A DNA stretch of 64,000 bases from Saksenaea vasiformis B4078 (GCA_000697055.1 JNDT01001573.1:1-64000), one strand, 5' to 3'; positions 1 through 13,390 are shown, numbered from the stretch's first letter. Program-made: numbers and translations. The notes: a model not told the origin generated them from the sequence alone.

Positions 1-706
1 TTCTCTGTCACAACACGTCTTAAGCTACGAAAAGAACAGAAACTTCGACGAAAAGAAAAGAAACGAGCAATGGACGATGATGAAGCAACAGTATCCTGGA
101 ACACCATTAGCAGAAATCTTGAAAAATCCTTGAAACGACCAGGTATATGTATTTCACAGTAATGGTCACTGTATAACTAATGCAAAAATGATAGACGCTG
201 TTGGTAAAGGACTGATCTATGGACCTGAAGAAATCGGTGGAACTTTGGCACGGTTACCGACAACAATCCATGATTTGACAAAATCCTCTGATTTTGTCGT
301 GGACGCTCATCAGGTCCCCCATGCCCTGGTCATTACTTTGCACGGAGAGTTTAAAGAAGGTCAGTCAGTCAGTCAATGTTTTTTTCTTTGGGCGCGTTGG
401 GTTAGATTACTGAATATCCAATTGTCATCAGATGATAAGACGCCACCTTATTCGTTCGATCGCACTTTTCTCATTCGACCATCCACTGAAGGAACACCGT
501 ACGTCGACGGAAGATGCGAAATAAAACTTTAACCTCAAAGTTTTTGTAGTGCTCACATGGCGGGATGGCCCTATATCATCATGTCTGATATGCTGCATGT
601 GCGTGATTATGTGGGTAATCAAGGATTCAAACCTCAAGCCCAAAATCAGTTCATCAGCATTTTCTCAACATGTCCATCGTTACCACGACCACCGGAAGGT
701 GTATAG
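1..706 (+). CDS. MEX67: mRNA export factor Mex67/TAP-like, 5'-truncated
   Basis: This is the C-terminal half of a nuclear mRNA export receptor, whose NTF2-like domain pairs with Mtr2/p15 to move mRNPs through nuclear pores. The window opens inside the linker before that domain. Readable exons are 1-142, 195-359, 432-498 and 550-706, joined by GT-AG introns of about 51-72 nt that keep frame. Family landmarks are LARLPTTIHDL, ALVITLHGEFKE, SFDRTFLIRPS and YIIMSDMLHVRDYV. The usual C-terminal UBA-like domain is not visible. The frame either stops at 704-706, or uses an intron 700-749 and stops at 836-838, which would overlap the 3' end of the convergent SPT8 gene. The family call is fairly secure; the C-terminus is not. 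Confidence 0.72.
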
Positions 707-799
707 TTCTCTTTCTTTTCTTTTCTTTTTTTCCCTCTCTTTCATTTAGCATCATCATTTAAATTCATACTACCGAGTAACCTGAAAATAAGAAATATT

Positions 800-2679
800 T
801 CATTGCCCTTCAAGAATTGGACTAATGTCATAAAATAAACAAGCATTGGTAGATACGCCATCCCATCCACGGTTTCCAGATGTTGTGATCATGTACCGGC
901 ATGTCGGATCAATGGCTACGTGGAGAAGGTTAAATACGAAAGACTTACTGTATCCCTTGACTTACAAATATGGGAAATGCAGCCGCCGTGATGACCCGGT
1001 AGAATACTAAACGGAATAACAGACGTTACTTTTGACGATTTTGTGCTTGAATCTTGCTCTGATCGGATCGTAAAGGGTGAATCCATCGCCGTATTCCACA
1101 CACGTATGTTGTCATTTGAAGCGCTAGGTTGAGAAGTCGGTTATCGCGAATTGGTTCATACGAACATCGCTTTGTTACCATATAATATGCTTGCCATTGG
1201 GCATACTTGTCACGTAGGACACCGGGCCTGAATTACTAGGCATACGGAATGATTTGATATGCTTTTGAGAAGCAAAATCCCACTCATCCACTATATATTC
1301 CAAAGTCTGAACATCCTGTTCATTGTCCTCTCTTTGTCTCTTACCTGTGCCATTCCGTCGACCAACATAGATTTTTGATCCATCTGCACTCCAACAAGCC
1401 TAGAAAGACAAAGCTGTTCAGGATCCGTTCCCTTTTTTTTTATGTTTGTCTTCATATCGTACCGATAAACACCATGGAGGCGTTCTTTCCGGTAACCCAA
1501 GCCGGTGAGCGTCTTTTGTGGGTTCTCGACGGTCCCAAATAAGACATTGACCGTCGATACTAGTAGTGAGCAGTATATTCGGATTTTTTTGATCCCATGC
1601 TGGTGATGGGTCCTGCGAAGATTCTGGATTAGGCGTATATAATGGTTGAAATGCAACTGAAGAGATCTGGGAACTATGACTATCATAATTCCGTGCAATT
1701 TTTCCAGTATTTAGATCCCATTCCTAGCAAATGGCTTAATTCCCATTATTCTTTTTTGGGAGGAGTTACTTACTAGGATCGATTTATCCCAAGAGCCGCT
1801 AATCACACCTGTCTCGCTGGGTGTGATCTGAAGCACTGAGACAGGCAGGGTGTGTTTCCGCAACACATGATGACACTTGCCTTCGTCATGGCGAACGGTC
1901 ACTAAATTGATGTTGCCATTCTCTGTTCCCTGCACAGCCCACAGGGCTTCCGAATGAACCCCCATACTATACACAGGTGATAGTTTCGGTGGTTCCGGAA
2001 CGGATGGTGGGAACTTCGGTGTCTCGGGGTTATCCGTCGTGGTTTCTAACGGAAGATTTAAAAAAGCCTTTTCTTTCATGTGCAAATTTTTTTTTTCTCT
2101 ACCTGGCGGAACATCTTCATTTTCCCACCATGAACTCAGCACACCTGCCTAATGAAAACTTCGATCTGAGCTAAACACAGCTAGGTCTTGATTATTGTTA
2201 CCATTGTAACTGAATCCACATAATGATGTCGCTGGACTTGCGTTAACGATGTCTTGCCATTGATCGAAGCGAAAAAGTCCCATTTTCGAATATATCCATC
2301 CTCAGATCCTGTAAATACCCAGCGATAGCAACGTGTCGTTGCCAAACTGTAAATAGGACTTGGATGGATGGCTGCGACCTATAAGAAATAAATTAATCAT
2401 AAGGAAAAGATTGGGGCTATCTTTCTCTTACGTGAGGAACACAGTCGTAGGTTTTGCAATCAAGGGTATTTGGTTGGAGTTGTAGGTCGAGGCGTCGTTT
2501 TGGAGGAAGTTGATCGGATGGTGGCGGCGGTAAAGAGAGGACTGTTTCCAAGGTCAGGGCAATGGGAAGCGTTTCGACCGGTACAGACCTTCGGATTCCG
2601 TGTCAATACCATCGTCCGTCGCGTTATCTAATTGCGATGACACTTCATGCAAATCAATTTCCTCTTCGTCAGATGACAT
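800..2679 (-). CDS. SPT8: SAGA complex subunit Spt8 (WD40 repeat)
   Basis: Spt8 is the WD40 SAGA subunit that contacts TBP and Spt3. The start at 2679 gives an acidic N-terminus (MSSDEEEIDLHEVSSQLDN). Downstream exons carry strongly family-like blocks: VFTGSEDGYIRKWDFFASIN, INLVTVRHDEGKCHHVL, SETGVISGSWDKSIL, PNGKHIICASND and ITTSGNRGWDGVSTNACLFY just before the stop. Several short introns interrupt the repeats. The first donor follows the codons for DTESE and restores the frame into a proline-rich stretch. No disruption was seen. The 3' end faces MEX67 with almost no spacer. Another SAGA subunit, SPT3, lies about 46 kb away in the same window. Confidence 0.9.
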
Positions 2680-2734
2680 TGCTGAAAGTGCGCGAGCTGA
2701 GTAAGTGGCTGAGAATTATGACCAGAGCAGGTGC

Positions 2735-2755
2735 GTGTGTGTGTGTGTGTGTGTG
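2735..2755. repeat. (GT)n microsatellite
   Basis: A run of about ten GT dinucleotides lies between SPT8 (minus) and the following plus-strand gene, in their shared upstream region. Confidence 0.9.
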
Positions 2756-3020
2756 GCGCTGCATTTTGTAATCCAGCTCACATCAAATGTTATACTCTGC
2801 GATCTCATATTAAGAGATTAGTGTGCACCATGTGATTGTCAAACGGTACCGAACCCGAGAACCATCATCCCCCCTAATAAAACGTTCAAAATGAAATCGC
2901 TATCTCCAAGGAAACGGGGAGCCAAGGGGGGGTTGGGACGGGCATCCTTCTTTTTTTTTTCTTTTTTAAAAAAAAGAGCATCATACTTGTACATAGCTTG
3001 TTCTTTCTTTTGCTTTCCCG

Positions 3021-3892
3021 ATGAAGACAATTAATGCCCTTCTATTAGGAGAATATGGTACGCCACTCACGCCTTTCTGTCTGTACTCAATTGAACAAGA
3101 GTACTTCTTTTGTATCGAAGAATTGGATCTGTTATTTTGTAATGCATCATGTCAATTCACATCAACTGTGAAAAAAAATGCCCTTGAGGGCAAGTACCTG
3201 CACAAAATATGCAAATATCTTGGAAGACATTATATTGACCAACAGAGTGTCCTCGAGGTAGCTAGACAACTGAATCTGTATGCACTGGCAGAGCTGTGCA
3301 AACTCAACCATCAGCAGCTGTTGCATGGTGCTGGCGGACCGCTACTACGAATATACGCTTTAAAAGGTCTAAATAATGTACGATGGGTGCAAATGGAACT
3401 AGATCCAACACCGCTAGATGATCACGAGCAACTTCTACAACTATCCTCACGAGCACGCACGGCTTTGGTTCCTATTGCAGAAAAATTGTAAGTAAGATAA
3501 GATAATAACTTCGTTTAAATGATCGAACTAGCGACGATCCTATTGACCCATGGATACAACGGCTTGCTCGGCAACAACGAGTACATCCATCCGCTATCAT
3601 GGCCAAACTATCGCTCGCATCCAAAGTCAGGGATCAACAACGGGCTATTATTGATAGCCGGCGATGTCAAGACGCTTTGATTAGCAAACAAAGGCGCCAT
3701 CATCACTCACATGGTACGGATCGGGATCGCAGCGATCCGCCAAACCCGCAAGGCCGTTTAAATCCGCAATGGAAACGGAAAACAAGATATCAAAGAGAAA
3801 CATCCATTGCCAGAAAAACACTGAATAACTTGGAACTATTGGCCACACAAGCAACAAAAATGATGACCTTACCAACGTCATCTGAAAGATAG
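3021..3892 (+). CDS. hypothetical protein, basic C-terminus
   Basis: I do not recognise this gene. The ATG at 3021 opens a 156-codon frame that passes a clear donor (GTAAGT) near 3488. After an intron ending TAG near 3531 it continues as FDDPIDPWIQRLARQQRVHP and runs to a stop at 3892. The middle section (LEGKYLHKICKYLGRHYID then VLEVARQLNLYALAELC) is helical and faintly like the end of a BTB/POZ fold, which I would not use as a call. The C-terminal 90 residues are rich in Arg/Lys/His/Gln, suggesting nucleic-acid contact or a disordered tail. A further small intron near 3058-3100 (GTACGC to CAAG) is possible. It is divergent from SPT8. Confidence 0.6.
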
Positions 3893-4102
3893 TTAGAATG
3901 GTAGAGTGTACCTCGAAATTATGTTCGCTTCATCATAAAGAACTTTCTGAATCGCGTGAACCATTCTGCGCCATTTTCTTTTTCTGCGCTTTTTTTTTCA
4001 TGTGTCTCCTGACTTCTGCAAATGGTGTAGCTTGAGCAAACAAAATAACTGTGACCACATCACTGCCCTTGCACAAAGAGTTGCCTTTCGCAAGTAGTAG
4101 AT

Positions 4103-4106
<4 letters not shown>

Positions 4107-4139
<33 letters not shown>
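4107..4139. repeat. (AG)n microsatellite
   Basis: A pure AG repeat of about 16 units lies just beyond the stop codon of the minus-strand WW gene, that is, in its 3' flank. Confidence 0.95.
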
Positions 4140-4142
<3 letters not shown>

Positions 4143-4156
4143 TTTATTTCTTTGTC

Positions 4157-5021
4157 TCAATACCATGAATCGTCTTCTTCAACCTAAGTCATTTTAGTGG
4201 TTAGATAAGCGATTCAGTTAGGATTTGCAGGGACGTACCACAGTAGTATCGCCATATGCATCGGTGGTTGTAACTAACAATACCGATCGTAAGCTAGCGG
4301 CTTCTCTTTTATTTTGACCAGTTACCTGTAGTTTCATCGCCGAAGAATCCGTCATCTCTCTGAATAACGGTTGTATCGCCGTAAGGGTCTACATTATTAT
4401 TATTTTTTCTTAGCTCTTTTCTTTTTCCCGCTGGAAAACTTTTTTCCAATGCGCCTACCAGTCCGAACAATGGTCTCATCATTGCCAAATAGTCCATCGT
4501 TCTCCACTATGGTTGTTGAGCCGCCATTATAACCATTATAGTCATTGTAGTTATTGCTCCCTGTCATCGGAGAAAAATAAACATTTGAACCCGAAAGCTC
4601 TATGCTATTCTTACGTTCATATGCTAGTTCGTCTTCTAGCTCCTCCTCTCGTTCATGTTCGTTGTATTCATGAACAGCAAGTGCGCCTAGACCTGCCACA
4701 GCCGCGCCGGCTGCCAATCCTACACCAACCTTGGCTGCTGTCGACATGCCTTGTCGCTGTTGTGGTTGCTCGCCGTAGGCTGGTGGAGGCGGCGGCGGTG
4801 GTCGTTGGTAAGCACGAGGATCCTCCCATGTCGTTACGCCAGTGCTGCGATCCAAGAAATAGCTTTAAAATATTATCATTAGTACGAAAGGCTCTTATCA
4901 AGCAGAACCTACGGTCGGCCCTCAGGTGTTTGGAGCATTTCCCAGTCTAAGCGTTTGTAAATAAGCTTATCCAGGGACCATATGTTGCCTACTACTTACT
5001 CGGAGGTAATGGTACGGCCAT
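4157..5021 (-). CDS. WW-domain protein with glycine-rich hydrophobic segment
   Basis: The start at 5021 gives MAVPLPP. Two introns then assemble one WW domain with all landmarks: LPPNWEML, EGRPYFLD and TGVTTWEDPRA. WW domains bind proline-rich ligands. A run of eight prolines follows, then an Ala/Gly-rich hydrophobic stretch (AAKVGVGLAAGAAVAGLGALAV) that could insert in a membrane or pack as a glycine zipper. An acidic, Asn/Tyr-rich tail comes next, with repeated units around TTIVENDGLFGNDET and TTVIQRDDGFFGDET. The tail is split by short introns. My best end is EEDDSWY with the stop at 4157-4159. One join near 4400-4440 does not keep frame cleanly, so a shorter isoform ending at 4400 is possible. 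Confidence 0.7.
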
Positions 5022-5280
5022 TGTGTAAAGACTACAAAAAAAATTATACAGATATCAAATCAAGAAGGATTAACATCAGAGGAATCCTTTTATATTTTTA
5101 CGTGGCACACCGTGACACGACCGTGCAACGGTTTCATAGAGAAAAAAAAATGCCAAGCAAAAATGAGGCAGAAATAGAAAGCACGATGATGAAATACAGA
5201 AACAACAAGTATTTTTTTTTCTTTATTTATATTTATATATATATATCTACCTGCCGAGAAATGACAGCAGTACATGTCTT

Positions 5281-8200
5281 TTAAAGTGAGTCCTGACGTG
5301 TTGGGTTCTGTTGCATAATAGTTATCAGACCCATCAATTTTTGCAGGCGTCGCAGGTTGAGCTTAAAAGTCATGTTAGTTTAAGTAGAATAACGAGATAG
5401 TAGTTCGTGCTACTTACGAAAGCTGGAAGATAGGTGTTTGCCTTGACCTCGTGTGGCTCAGGCACTTCATAGGGATTCTCGTCAACGCCAACGTTATCAA
5501 GCAGGAAGATGTCGTTCTCATCACCGCTGCTCACACGGGATGCCACAACGCGCAGAATGTCGTTGCTGATAGGATCCTAATCATGCGGTTCAGAAAGAGA
5601 GAGACCTAGGACAACTTCTGCTTACCTCATAGTCAGCCACTTGGTAGTTTTGGATCAGTTTCTGGATTTGTGTTGGGGCTAACATCCAGCATACATCATA
5701 GATAATCTTGACATCTTCCATGGAGTTTTTCTTTAATTGCAATAGCTTGGCGGCCTGCATCAAGTGTTCTAGTTGCAGGATGGAATCTGCAGCTTCATGG
5801 GCTTTACACCATTCTTCCAGTCGTGTGATATTATACTGGATTTGCATAGCTATCGTGGACAATAGGTTAAGCTAGCATATTGGCTATCTGAAATAAACAT
5901 ACCGCGTTTCCATGAATTGTAATTGCGTCGCATCATAAGGTCGTTGAATGTGACGACACCAATGAGCTTCACCAACTGTATGAGCACCTGTTCCAACACA
6001 AGTGGATCCAAATAGTAACACTTCATTGTGCGGTAGACCTTGTTCAAAAAGTTGAGCAAATCATCCATAGAAAAGGCTGGTTGGTTGCTGAAAAGCGTCT
6101 TGCCAAAGAAACGACCTGTATCATTAGCGAGGAAACCAGGCAGAGACTGGGTCTCAATAACAGCAGGAACAGCCATCTTGGTTAGTTTCTTCTTGAGCTC
6201 AGTTAACCAATGATGATAGATATTGGTTTCGAGGCATCGTAACTCATATGTGACGTCCCTTACGAACTTCTCAAAGTCATGCCATCCAACAGCCCGACGG
6301 CCATGCATCAAGTTGTAGTGCATCTCACGTTCCAACTCTTGTTGGGCTGAGCTCAACAATGAGAGCAACTCATGACAGTTTGAAAGCCAGAAGGCACAAG
6401 GAACAATGGTATCATCTGCTGTGAAACTCTATGAAGACGTGAATAGCCTAGTTCTTTTCGGTTGCTGTGGCGTAACTTACAAGACAATGTTTCTGAATAG
6501 CATCCATCACTGTCAGTATCAGTTTTTCCGATTCCTGTAGATAGCCGAAGCGCCACATTTGCGTGACACAAAGGCCAATGATGTGTGCAGGGAAGAACAC
6601 TTCCTTCTGAGATGGTGGCTCCTGAGCATTGGGTGGAACCATCTTCAACGATCGGATCAATCCGTTCAAGATTTCCTCTTCCAGCAGTTGTTCGTCATGA
6701 AGGATGCTGTGGATCTAATAACCAAGCGTGTCAGGTTCCGTTTCTATGCCTCTTGCAGGATCAATCACTTACCGCTTCTTCTGGATTTGCGTTCACCTCG
6801 CCATCTAAACCACGCAAGGTATTGATATGATCGATAGACATGGGACGCATCTGCTCGGGCTCGGCGTAGACGATCGTCTTCTTAGAAAGCACCTCACGCT
6901 GTGCAGTTTCAGCGATACTGTTGCGTCGGAAGGAGGAGATGGCGCCACCTGTAGGTGATCGGCCTCTAGGACTGGATAGCTCAGGTGAGATTCCTCGTCG
7001 ATGGTCACCGCGGGAAGGAGATAGTGTACGGGATGAGTAGGCATTAATCGACTGCTGTCTGCGCGGCTGAGTCTTAAGGCTTTGAGACAGTTGGGTCTTG
7101 AGTGCAGCGATCTGGTTCTTGAGTTCGGCCACTTCGGCTTCATCTGCGGCGGCGTGTGGCATGGTCAGCTTCTGGGGAGCGTTCTGTCGAAGGGTCACTG
7201 TCTCCTCCTTCTGCTTGCTCAATGCTTCTGTTAGACGAGTAATCTCCTTCTCTTGATTAGCCGATTTCTCCAACACAGCTTGGTGCTCTGCTTCGAGCGT
7301 GTCGTACTTCTTCTGCAATTCTGCAAGTTCGGTCTTTACTGCTGCAGCTTCGGTCAAGGAGACATCCAGTCCCTTTGTCTTGGCCTCCAGCTTTTCGTAT
7401 TTTTGGACCCAGGATTGAATCTGTGCTTCAAGCTGCGATGCCTTGGCTTGCAGCTGAGTCTTCTCTTCTTTTTGGTGTGTCAAATTCTGTGTGAGTTCGA
7501 CAACCTTGTTTTCAAGTTTGTACGACACTTCCTTCAGATGACTTGCCGAACGTGCTTCAGCACGCAAATCGGTAAGCTGCTTACGCGCTTGACGACGGCG
7601 GACACAGGCTTGGACACGGATAATATGATCTCTTTTGGCCAAGAAGTTCTTGCGTGCAATCCATCCACGGAACAGGCGCTGAATCTGGGTTGCCGCGTTG
7701 TGCTCTCGGAAATTCGAGAATTGCTTTCTGGCAAGGAGACCTCGGACAGCTAATTTGCATGTATTTCAGTAATAATTTCTCGTCATAACTCGCACTTTAC
7801 CCGCTTGGAAACGAACAACAAACTCCTTTCGTTGCTCTATGTATTTCTTTGCAAGATATGTTCGGCAGAAGGATTGAATTATAATAACCGATCGCTCTTG
7901 ACGTCGCTCTTCCAGCATGCGCATTCCCATTTTCTTTCGCGCAACCTGTTGCAAACGCAGTGTAATCTCCTTCATGCGCAGATACCGCACGCGCACCACC
8001 AATCGGCGCATATTCTTTTGCAACAGAATGGCACATTCATTCCATCGATCCGCTCGCAATTTTTCCAAATAGGCAAGCTGTACGATGTCCAAAAAAAATT
8101 GAGATTTCAAAGTCAATGGTATGTCACTCTTTACCTGACCAGCGCGGAAGAAGATCTTTGTAAGACCGATCTGATACTTGTCGGTATCCTGGATATACGT

Positions 8201-11063
8201 ATCCAAAATAACTTTACATAACGTTTGAATATCTGGATTTGTCTTGGGATCCCAATGCTTCGAATTGACGAGTGCATAGTATCGGTCTGCGAATTCTTCA
8301 AACACCCATCGCGATGGGTAACCTGCACAACTGATACGAATGGTTTCCAAGACACCACATGCACGAAGCTGCGCAAGCACCATGTTGGGCTCAAAAGCCC
8401 AAGCAACTTTGGCTTCGTTCGGCTTGATACATCGAATATAATGGACGTTTGTCTTTCCGATCGTATCCATCAGACTGATCAATGACATCTACACGTCACT
8501 TAATATAGCTGTCGGGGTCAAACATCGCAACTTACCTTGAAAATGGAGCCAAGTGTAGGCTTCTTTGCAACATTGGATCGCTTCGGTGCCTCCTAAATGT
8601 GGGATCAGTCTATAGACCAAATGTTGTGCTAAGAACATACCGCTACTGCGTGCGAGCTAGCTGCTGCTGTTGCAGTCTGTAGCATTTCCACCAAAAATTG
8701 AGACTCCGCACTTTGAAGTAATGCAAGGTGCTCGTCAGGTACGGTATCCTTATTCTTGTCAATAAAGCCCTCAGCTTCGTACTGGACGTCATGAGCATAA
8801 TGCACAACGGTAAATGCGCTGTTAGAGAAACGTGGCTTCTTGAATTGATCCTTATAAGCTGGTGCGCTGAAATTTGCGTACAGTTTATCACAGAAGCCCT
8901 GGTCTGAACCAGAGGGCAGACGAGATTCCTAAAAAAAGAAGTGTTCACACACAAGGATAACCTCTCTTGCTCCCAACCATACCTCATCCAATAGAGAGAG
9001 GATACCAAGCTTTGCCTCAATCATTTCAATACATTTCTGGTTGTCACTGAACTCAATGAACTGCCAAGATATCTTTTCTCGAACGTATTCCTAAGAATGT
9101 CCAAAAGTAGTCAGTGTACTTTGTATTACCCCTTGATTGTCGTTTACCTCTTGTTCAAGTTTAAATACGTGTTGATTGAACTACAGCACCAGAATCAGCC
9201 TTTTGTCAACTCACACTGTCCCGTTACCTGTTGTTGAAGCTTCTCGTTCGCGTAGTTAATACAGAACTGTTCAAACGAATTCTTTTTGAAATGTTCGAAG
9301 CCGTAGATATCGAGAACACCGATGAACGTTTCCACTTGACCTTCTTCCTGGCACGACAAACTTTCATTGACAATGTTGACAAGCCAATCAAAAAGACTAG
9401 CATAGATGTATTTTGCTACCGAGTCTTTGACAACAGTGGCCTGTGTAGGGTTTAGATTCTTGACGATCTTATCGGATCGAGTAACGATTTGGCGCTTCAG
9501 AATCCATTTTCTAAACTCGGTGCTGCTAATACCAAGAAGTTTGGTGGCAATAACCAACGACGGATCATCATCCGCCAATGTAGCGTCACCACGTCCACCG
9601 ATCTCAATGTTACCAATGTGTAGAAGTGCTGCCAAAAGACGGAAGATTTGGTACTGCGTCTGCAACGAAACGCCAACCATTGACAACGATTTCTTGGTCA
9701 ATTCAAATTCTTCCACATCATCCACACCAGGAATGGTGCCAGTACCACTCTGGTTCAAATAATGGAATTTCGTGTAATCCTTGAGATTGAACTCTTTTCG
9801 CTCCGAAACAGAGGCACCTGAACAAAGCTAGCCAACAATTCCAAGCTTTAGAACCTTTCACTAGTATTGTGCTTCTTTACCTGATAGAAAATGTGGTAAT
9901 TTCTTTCGGTCTCAGGCTGGAAAATCAAACGAGATCGTTCTAACAAATACGTCCTGATTTTTGCACCCACAATGTTTGCTGCTTTGTCGAATTGGATCTG
10001 TTCTCACAGTGCATGTAAGCTTCCTCGAATTGAATAGACTATCTTTCCTCGACGAACATACTTCAATGTATTTTCCAAATCTAGAACTGTTGTCGTTTCT
10101 TGTCGTTTTCGCATTACCAAAAGCCTCCATGATCGGGTTAGTGGCTGAAGGTGGCACAGACAAGGATGGGCTTAGCTTTCATGATTGCACGATGATAGCA
10201 GCAACAACGGGCTTACCCAAGATTTGTTCTTCGACCTCCGTCATTCCTCCAGCACTGTCCTTTGCAACTTTGCCCACAGCCTCTTTGTCATCCGCTGTGG
10301 CAAAATAGCGCATGATAAATTTCGCACTGACGGTCTTACCAGCACCACTGTTGTCAATGGTCAGCATTTCCGAATGCATCCCTTCTGTAATGCTCTTTTA
10401 CCTCTCACCGGATACGACAATGGTTTGGTTTGTACGTTCACGAATCATACATCTGTATGCATCTTCAGCAATTGCAAATAAATGTGGCTCTAGCTCTCCA
10501 CGCCGGCGTCCAGAATACTGCTGAATGATATCGGGTTCATAGAGCGGGACGCGATCAAAAGGATTAGCAGCGATCAGGACAATACCAGAATACGTGTAAA
10601 TATTGCGCTGAAAGTATCGCGTTTTGATCGTATTGAGAACTACATCGGAAAAAGATCAACGAATGTCCGCTCTTTTTTCCCGCCTTTTTTTACTTTACCT
10701 GAAGGTTCATTGAGGTAACTCAAGTTAGTCAAATCGTCGGTATTCTCCATCTTAGGAGGGTTCCGCAGCGGAGGTAGGTTGGCCCCGCCCTGTTTCTCCA
10801 ATTGTGCCAGAGTTGCTTCAAATACGTGTTCCTGACAAAGATAAAACCTTAGAAAACTTTTTCTTCTTTTGTCAGAGCTACTTTACCCTGCCTGGCTCTT
10901 CGTCATTTTCAAAGACAATCTTCACGGCATTGTCTCCAACATCTTTGGACACAACCGATGCTGACACCCAAGCATCTTTCTCATCAACGAACCAAGCTTT
11001 GGTTCCTTTGGTATATACATCCACCGCCTGCATTACATGCGGAGACAATGTTTCTGCTGTCAT
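5281..11063 (-). CDS. MYO2: class V myosin heavy chain
   Basis: This is an actin motor that carries vesicles and organelles to growing hyphal tips. The ATG at 11063 starts an SH3-like N-terminal region ([20 protein letters not shown]). The motor domain has an intact P-loop ([16 protein letters not shown]) assembled across an intron, switch I ([16 protein letters not shown]), switch II ([20 protein letters not shown]) and the [10 protein letters not shown] helix. About six IQ motifs follow (for example [11 protein letters not shown] and [15 protein letters not shown]). Next comes a coiled coil of about 150-200 residues, and a cargo-binding DIL domain ending [18 protein letters not shown] at 5281. 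More than ten introns are present and no disruption was found. The 5' UTR lies in an AT-rich region bordering the accessory island. Confidence 0.93.
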
Positions 11064-11249
11064 TCTTTGCACTCTTCTCTTGTGTTTTTTTCACGTCCGC
11101 CTAGTTCCGAAGTTTCTGAAGTGCTTGTATTGAGACCTCCTTCCTCTTTCTTTTGTACAACGTGGTCCTTCGAAAATAAGATCCGGAAACCTAAAAGATC
11201 GGTCAAACATGACGTGACTTTTTGACAAGACGGTCGTCTACACACTGGT

Positions 11250-13390
11250 ATTCAAGTAAAGGAGAAAGAAAGTAATAAAAACCATCGAAAACACTTTCCA
11301 TTTTTTTAATGTCCCGACCATGGGAACACAAACGACAAGAAAGGTGAAGCCTATTTGGCGAAACCTCGAAAGATAAAAAAAGATTTTTTTCTGTTTCCAG
11401 ACTGACAGCATCAAATATCCGCCTGCTGATTGTAACATCTCTCGTTGGTACTGGTATCTCTCAAGTCATGCCCTCAAGATATCGGGACCTATGAACATTA
11501 GTACCTTTTAGATGCATGTTTATCAACGTGATGGATGATAAGACGAGAGTATTAAGTCACACTCGTCAAGCACTGTAGCTTCACGAAAGAAAACACTGAA
11601 GCTCCCCTGAATATCTTTTGCTGTCAGGGGCAATGCATCAGGTCCAATCTGTAAGTAGTAACAAGATGGTCTGTATTACAACGTACCTTTCTTTTGTTCT
11701 CTCTGTGCACTACGCAAGATTTTTCTGCGTGTAGGGTGCAATAAGCGCTACTATTGTCCTTTTTGAGGCCTTTAGGGAAGGGAACTCGGCGTGCGTTCGG
11801 AAGCACGGTCGGCGGCGTCTGAAATTTGCTTTAGCGAATTTGTCATTTCTGCGAAAGCTTGGCGAGTCCTTGCAAACCTTTGATAGATGCGAATCTTCAT
11901 TTCTTAGAATACTCATAATTAGCATGCACATATTAAAGCTGTATTCATTACGACTTTTGCAAAGATGGCCACTTAAGGGCTGGAACTTTGCAGCTGGCAA
12001 GTGCTTAAGGTAAGATGCATACCAAATTCTCTATACGGTTCCTTGATGTCAAATGCGTGTCATCGTCTGTGCAGTTATTTGCTTTTACACATGATAGAAA
12101 GTATAGTTAATTGCAATGATTTTCCGATTAGTTTAACGATTCCTTCGATTAGATGACACATATTCTTGTGCCTGCTCCACTACTCATGTTTCCCTTTATA
12201 TGTAATCAAATGGATGTGAAAATTCAGAGTCTCTCTATTATCTTGATTCTCTTTTATTATCGCTTCTCTTTGGTCTGCTATCTTTCTCCCGCTATTTTAT
12301 GTTATATCTTCTTGCTGAAAGAACGGCGAAAAATAATGAATATTCTCAATCTGGATGTTTCTTCCTACAACATTGGGATAGTTCCTCATAGCAGGTGCTA
12401 GGGATCGCTGCTTGGCTTTCTGATGTGGCTGTCTTTCGGTAAAATTAGCTGTGCTCTTCTTTCCATGGCATTGCAAACTTCCCTTCAAGTGTGCCATGTG
12501 TTTGTACGCGTAGAATTACGCGTGCGGTGCAGACACCGATGGCGGGTTTGGCCTAAGTGTATTGACCTAGCATGTGCTTGAGTCCATGATCAGTTTTCAG
12601 TAGCACTCTACATCGATCGCTTTCTTGTGAAATACGTGCGACATAGCCGTTTGTCTTGTAAGGCATTGCTCTCACAATTCCATCTCATATTTTCGGAGGT
12701 CATCCATGACGCTTCCATACATCTTTTCATCAAGGAAATCCATCACAGTAACAATACATAAGAGTGACTTCTCAGTGGAAGATAGACACACTCTGCGCGT
12801 AATTTTGCGTCAATTGAAAATCAGAAAGTTGCCGGAACGAAGTCCGAAAGATGTGGTCGCCCTCCCAAACTTGATCCAACGATTTTATTTTTCAAATTCT
12901 TTTATTTCATTTCTTATTTCAGTGCCTATTTCTTATGTTTTTTTATCTATCACAAAACTCCTCCCCAAGCCTGGCGAAAAAAGGATGATGCACGACGAAA
13001 GGTGTTAGAGGGGGGAAGTAGGCTGAAAGTTTCAATTTATAAAATATCTGAGAATAAAAGCGTGGCTTGAGGGGCCTAACCACATCCGAGGATGGAGTGA
13101 AGGCAACAGAGATTGTGCGAGAGTAATCGAAGCACAAGCCTTTTTGCGCTGGCCCAATGGCATTAATTTGCGTTGTCTGGGAATGAATTTTGCAACAGCC
13201 GTTGTAGCGTGGCACCCTTCAGGCTGCATCATTCATTTGATCGTGCTATGACGGGGGAAGACTTAGAAATGTTCCATTATCTATATGCATGCGTACGATA
13301 ATGAATATGACCCTCCGACCAAGATGATGGAAAGTTTACCTTAGCTGATATCCTCCACGCTGCAGCTATCGAAGTTATAAGATGACTTTA
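11250..13390. other. about 2.1 kb with no recognisable gene
   Basis: Only short shadow ORFs are present and none has splice-consistent extensions or recognisable motifs. The composition is AT-rich. A palindrome at 12507-12524 has two ACGCGT (MluI cell-cycle box-like) hexamers flanking AGAATT. This is the left boundary of the accessory island. Confidence 0.6.

Noticed and set aside
12507..12524. ACGCGT pair as a cell-cycle regulatory site
   Set aside because: No recognised gene is close enough to be regulated by it; an 18-bp palindrome of this kind can occur by chance.
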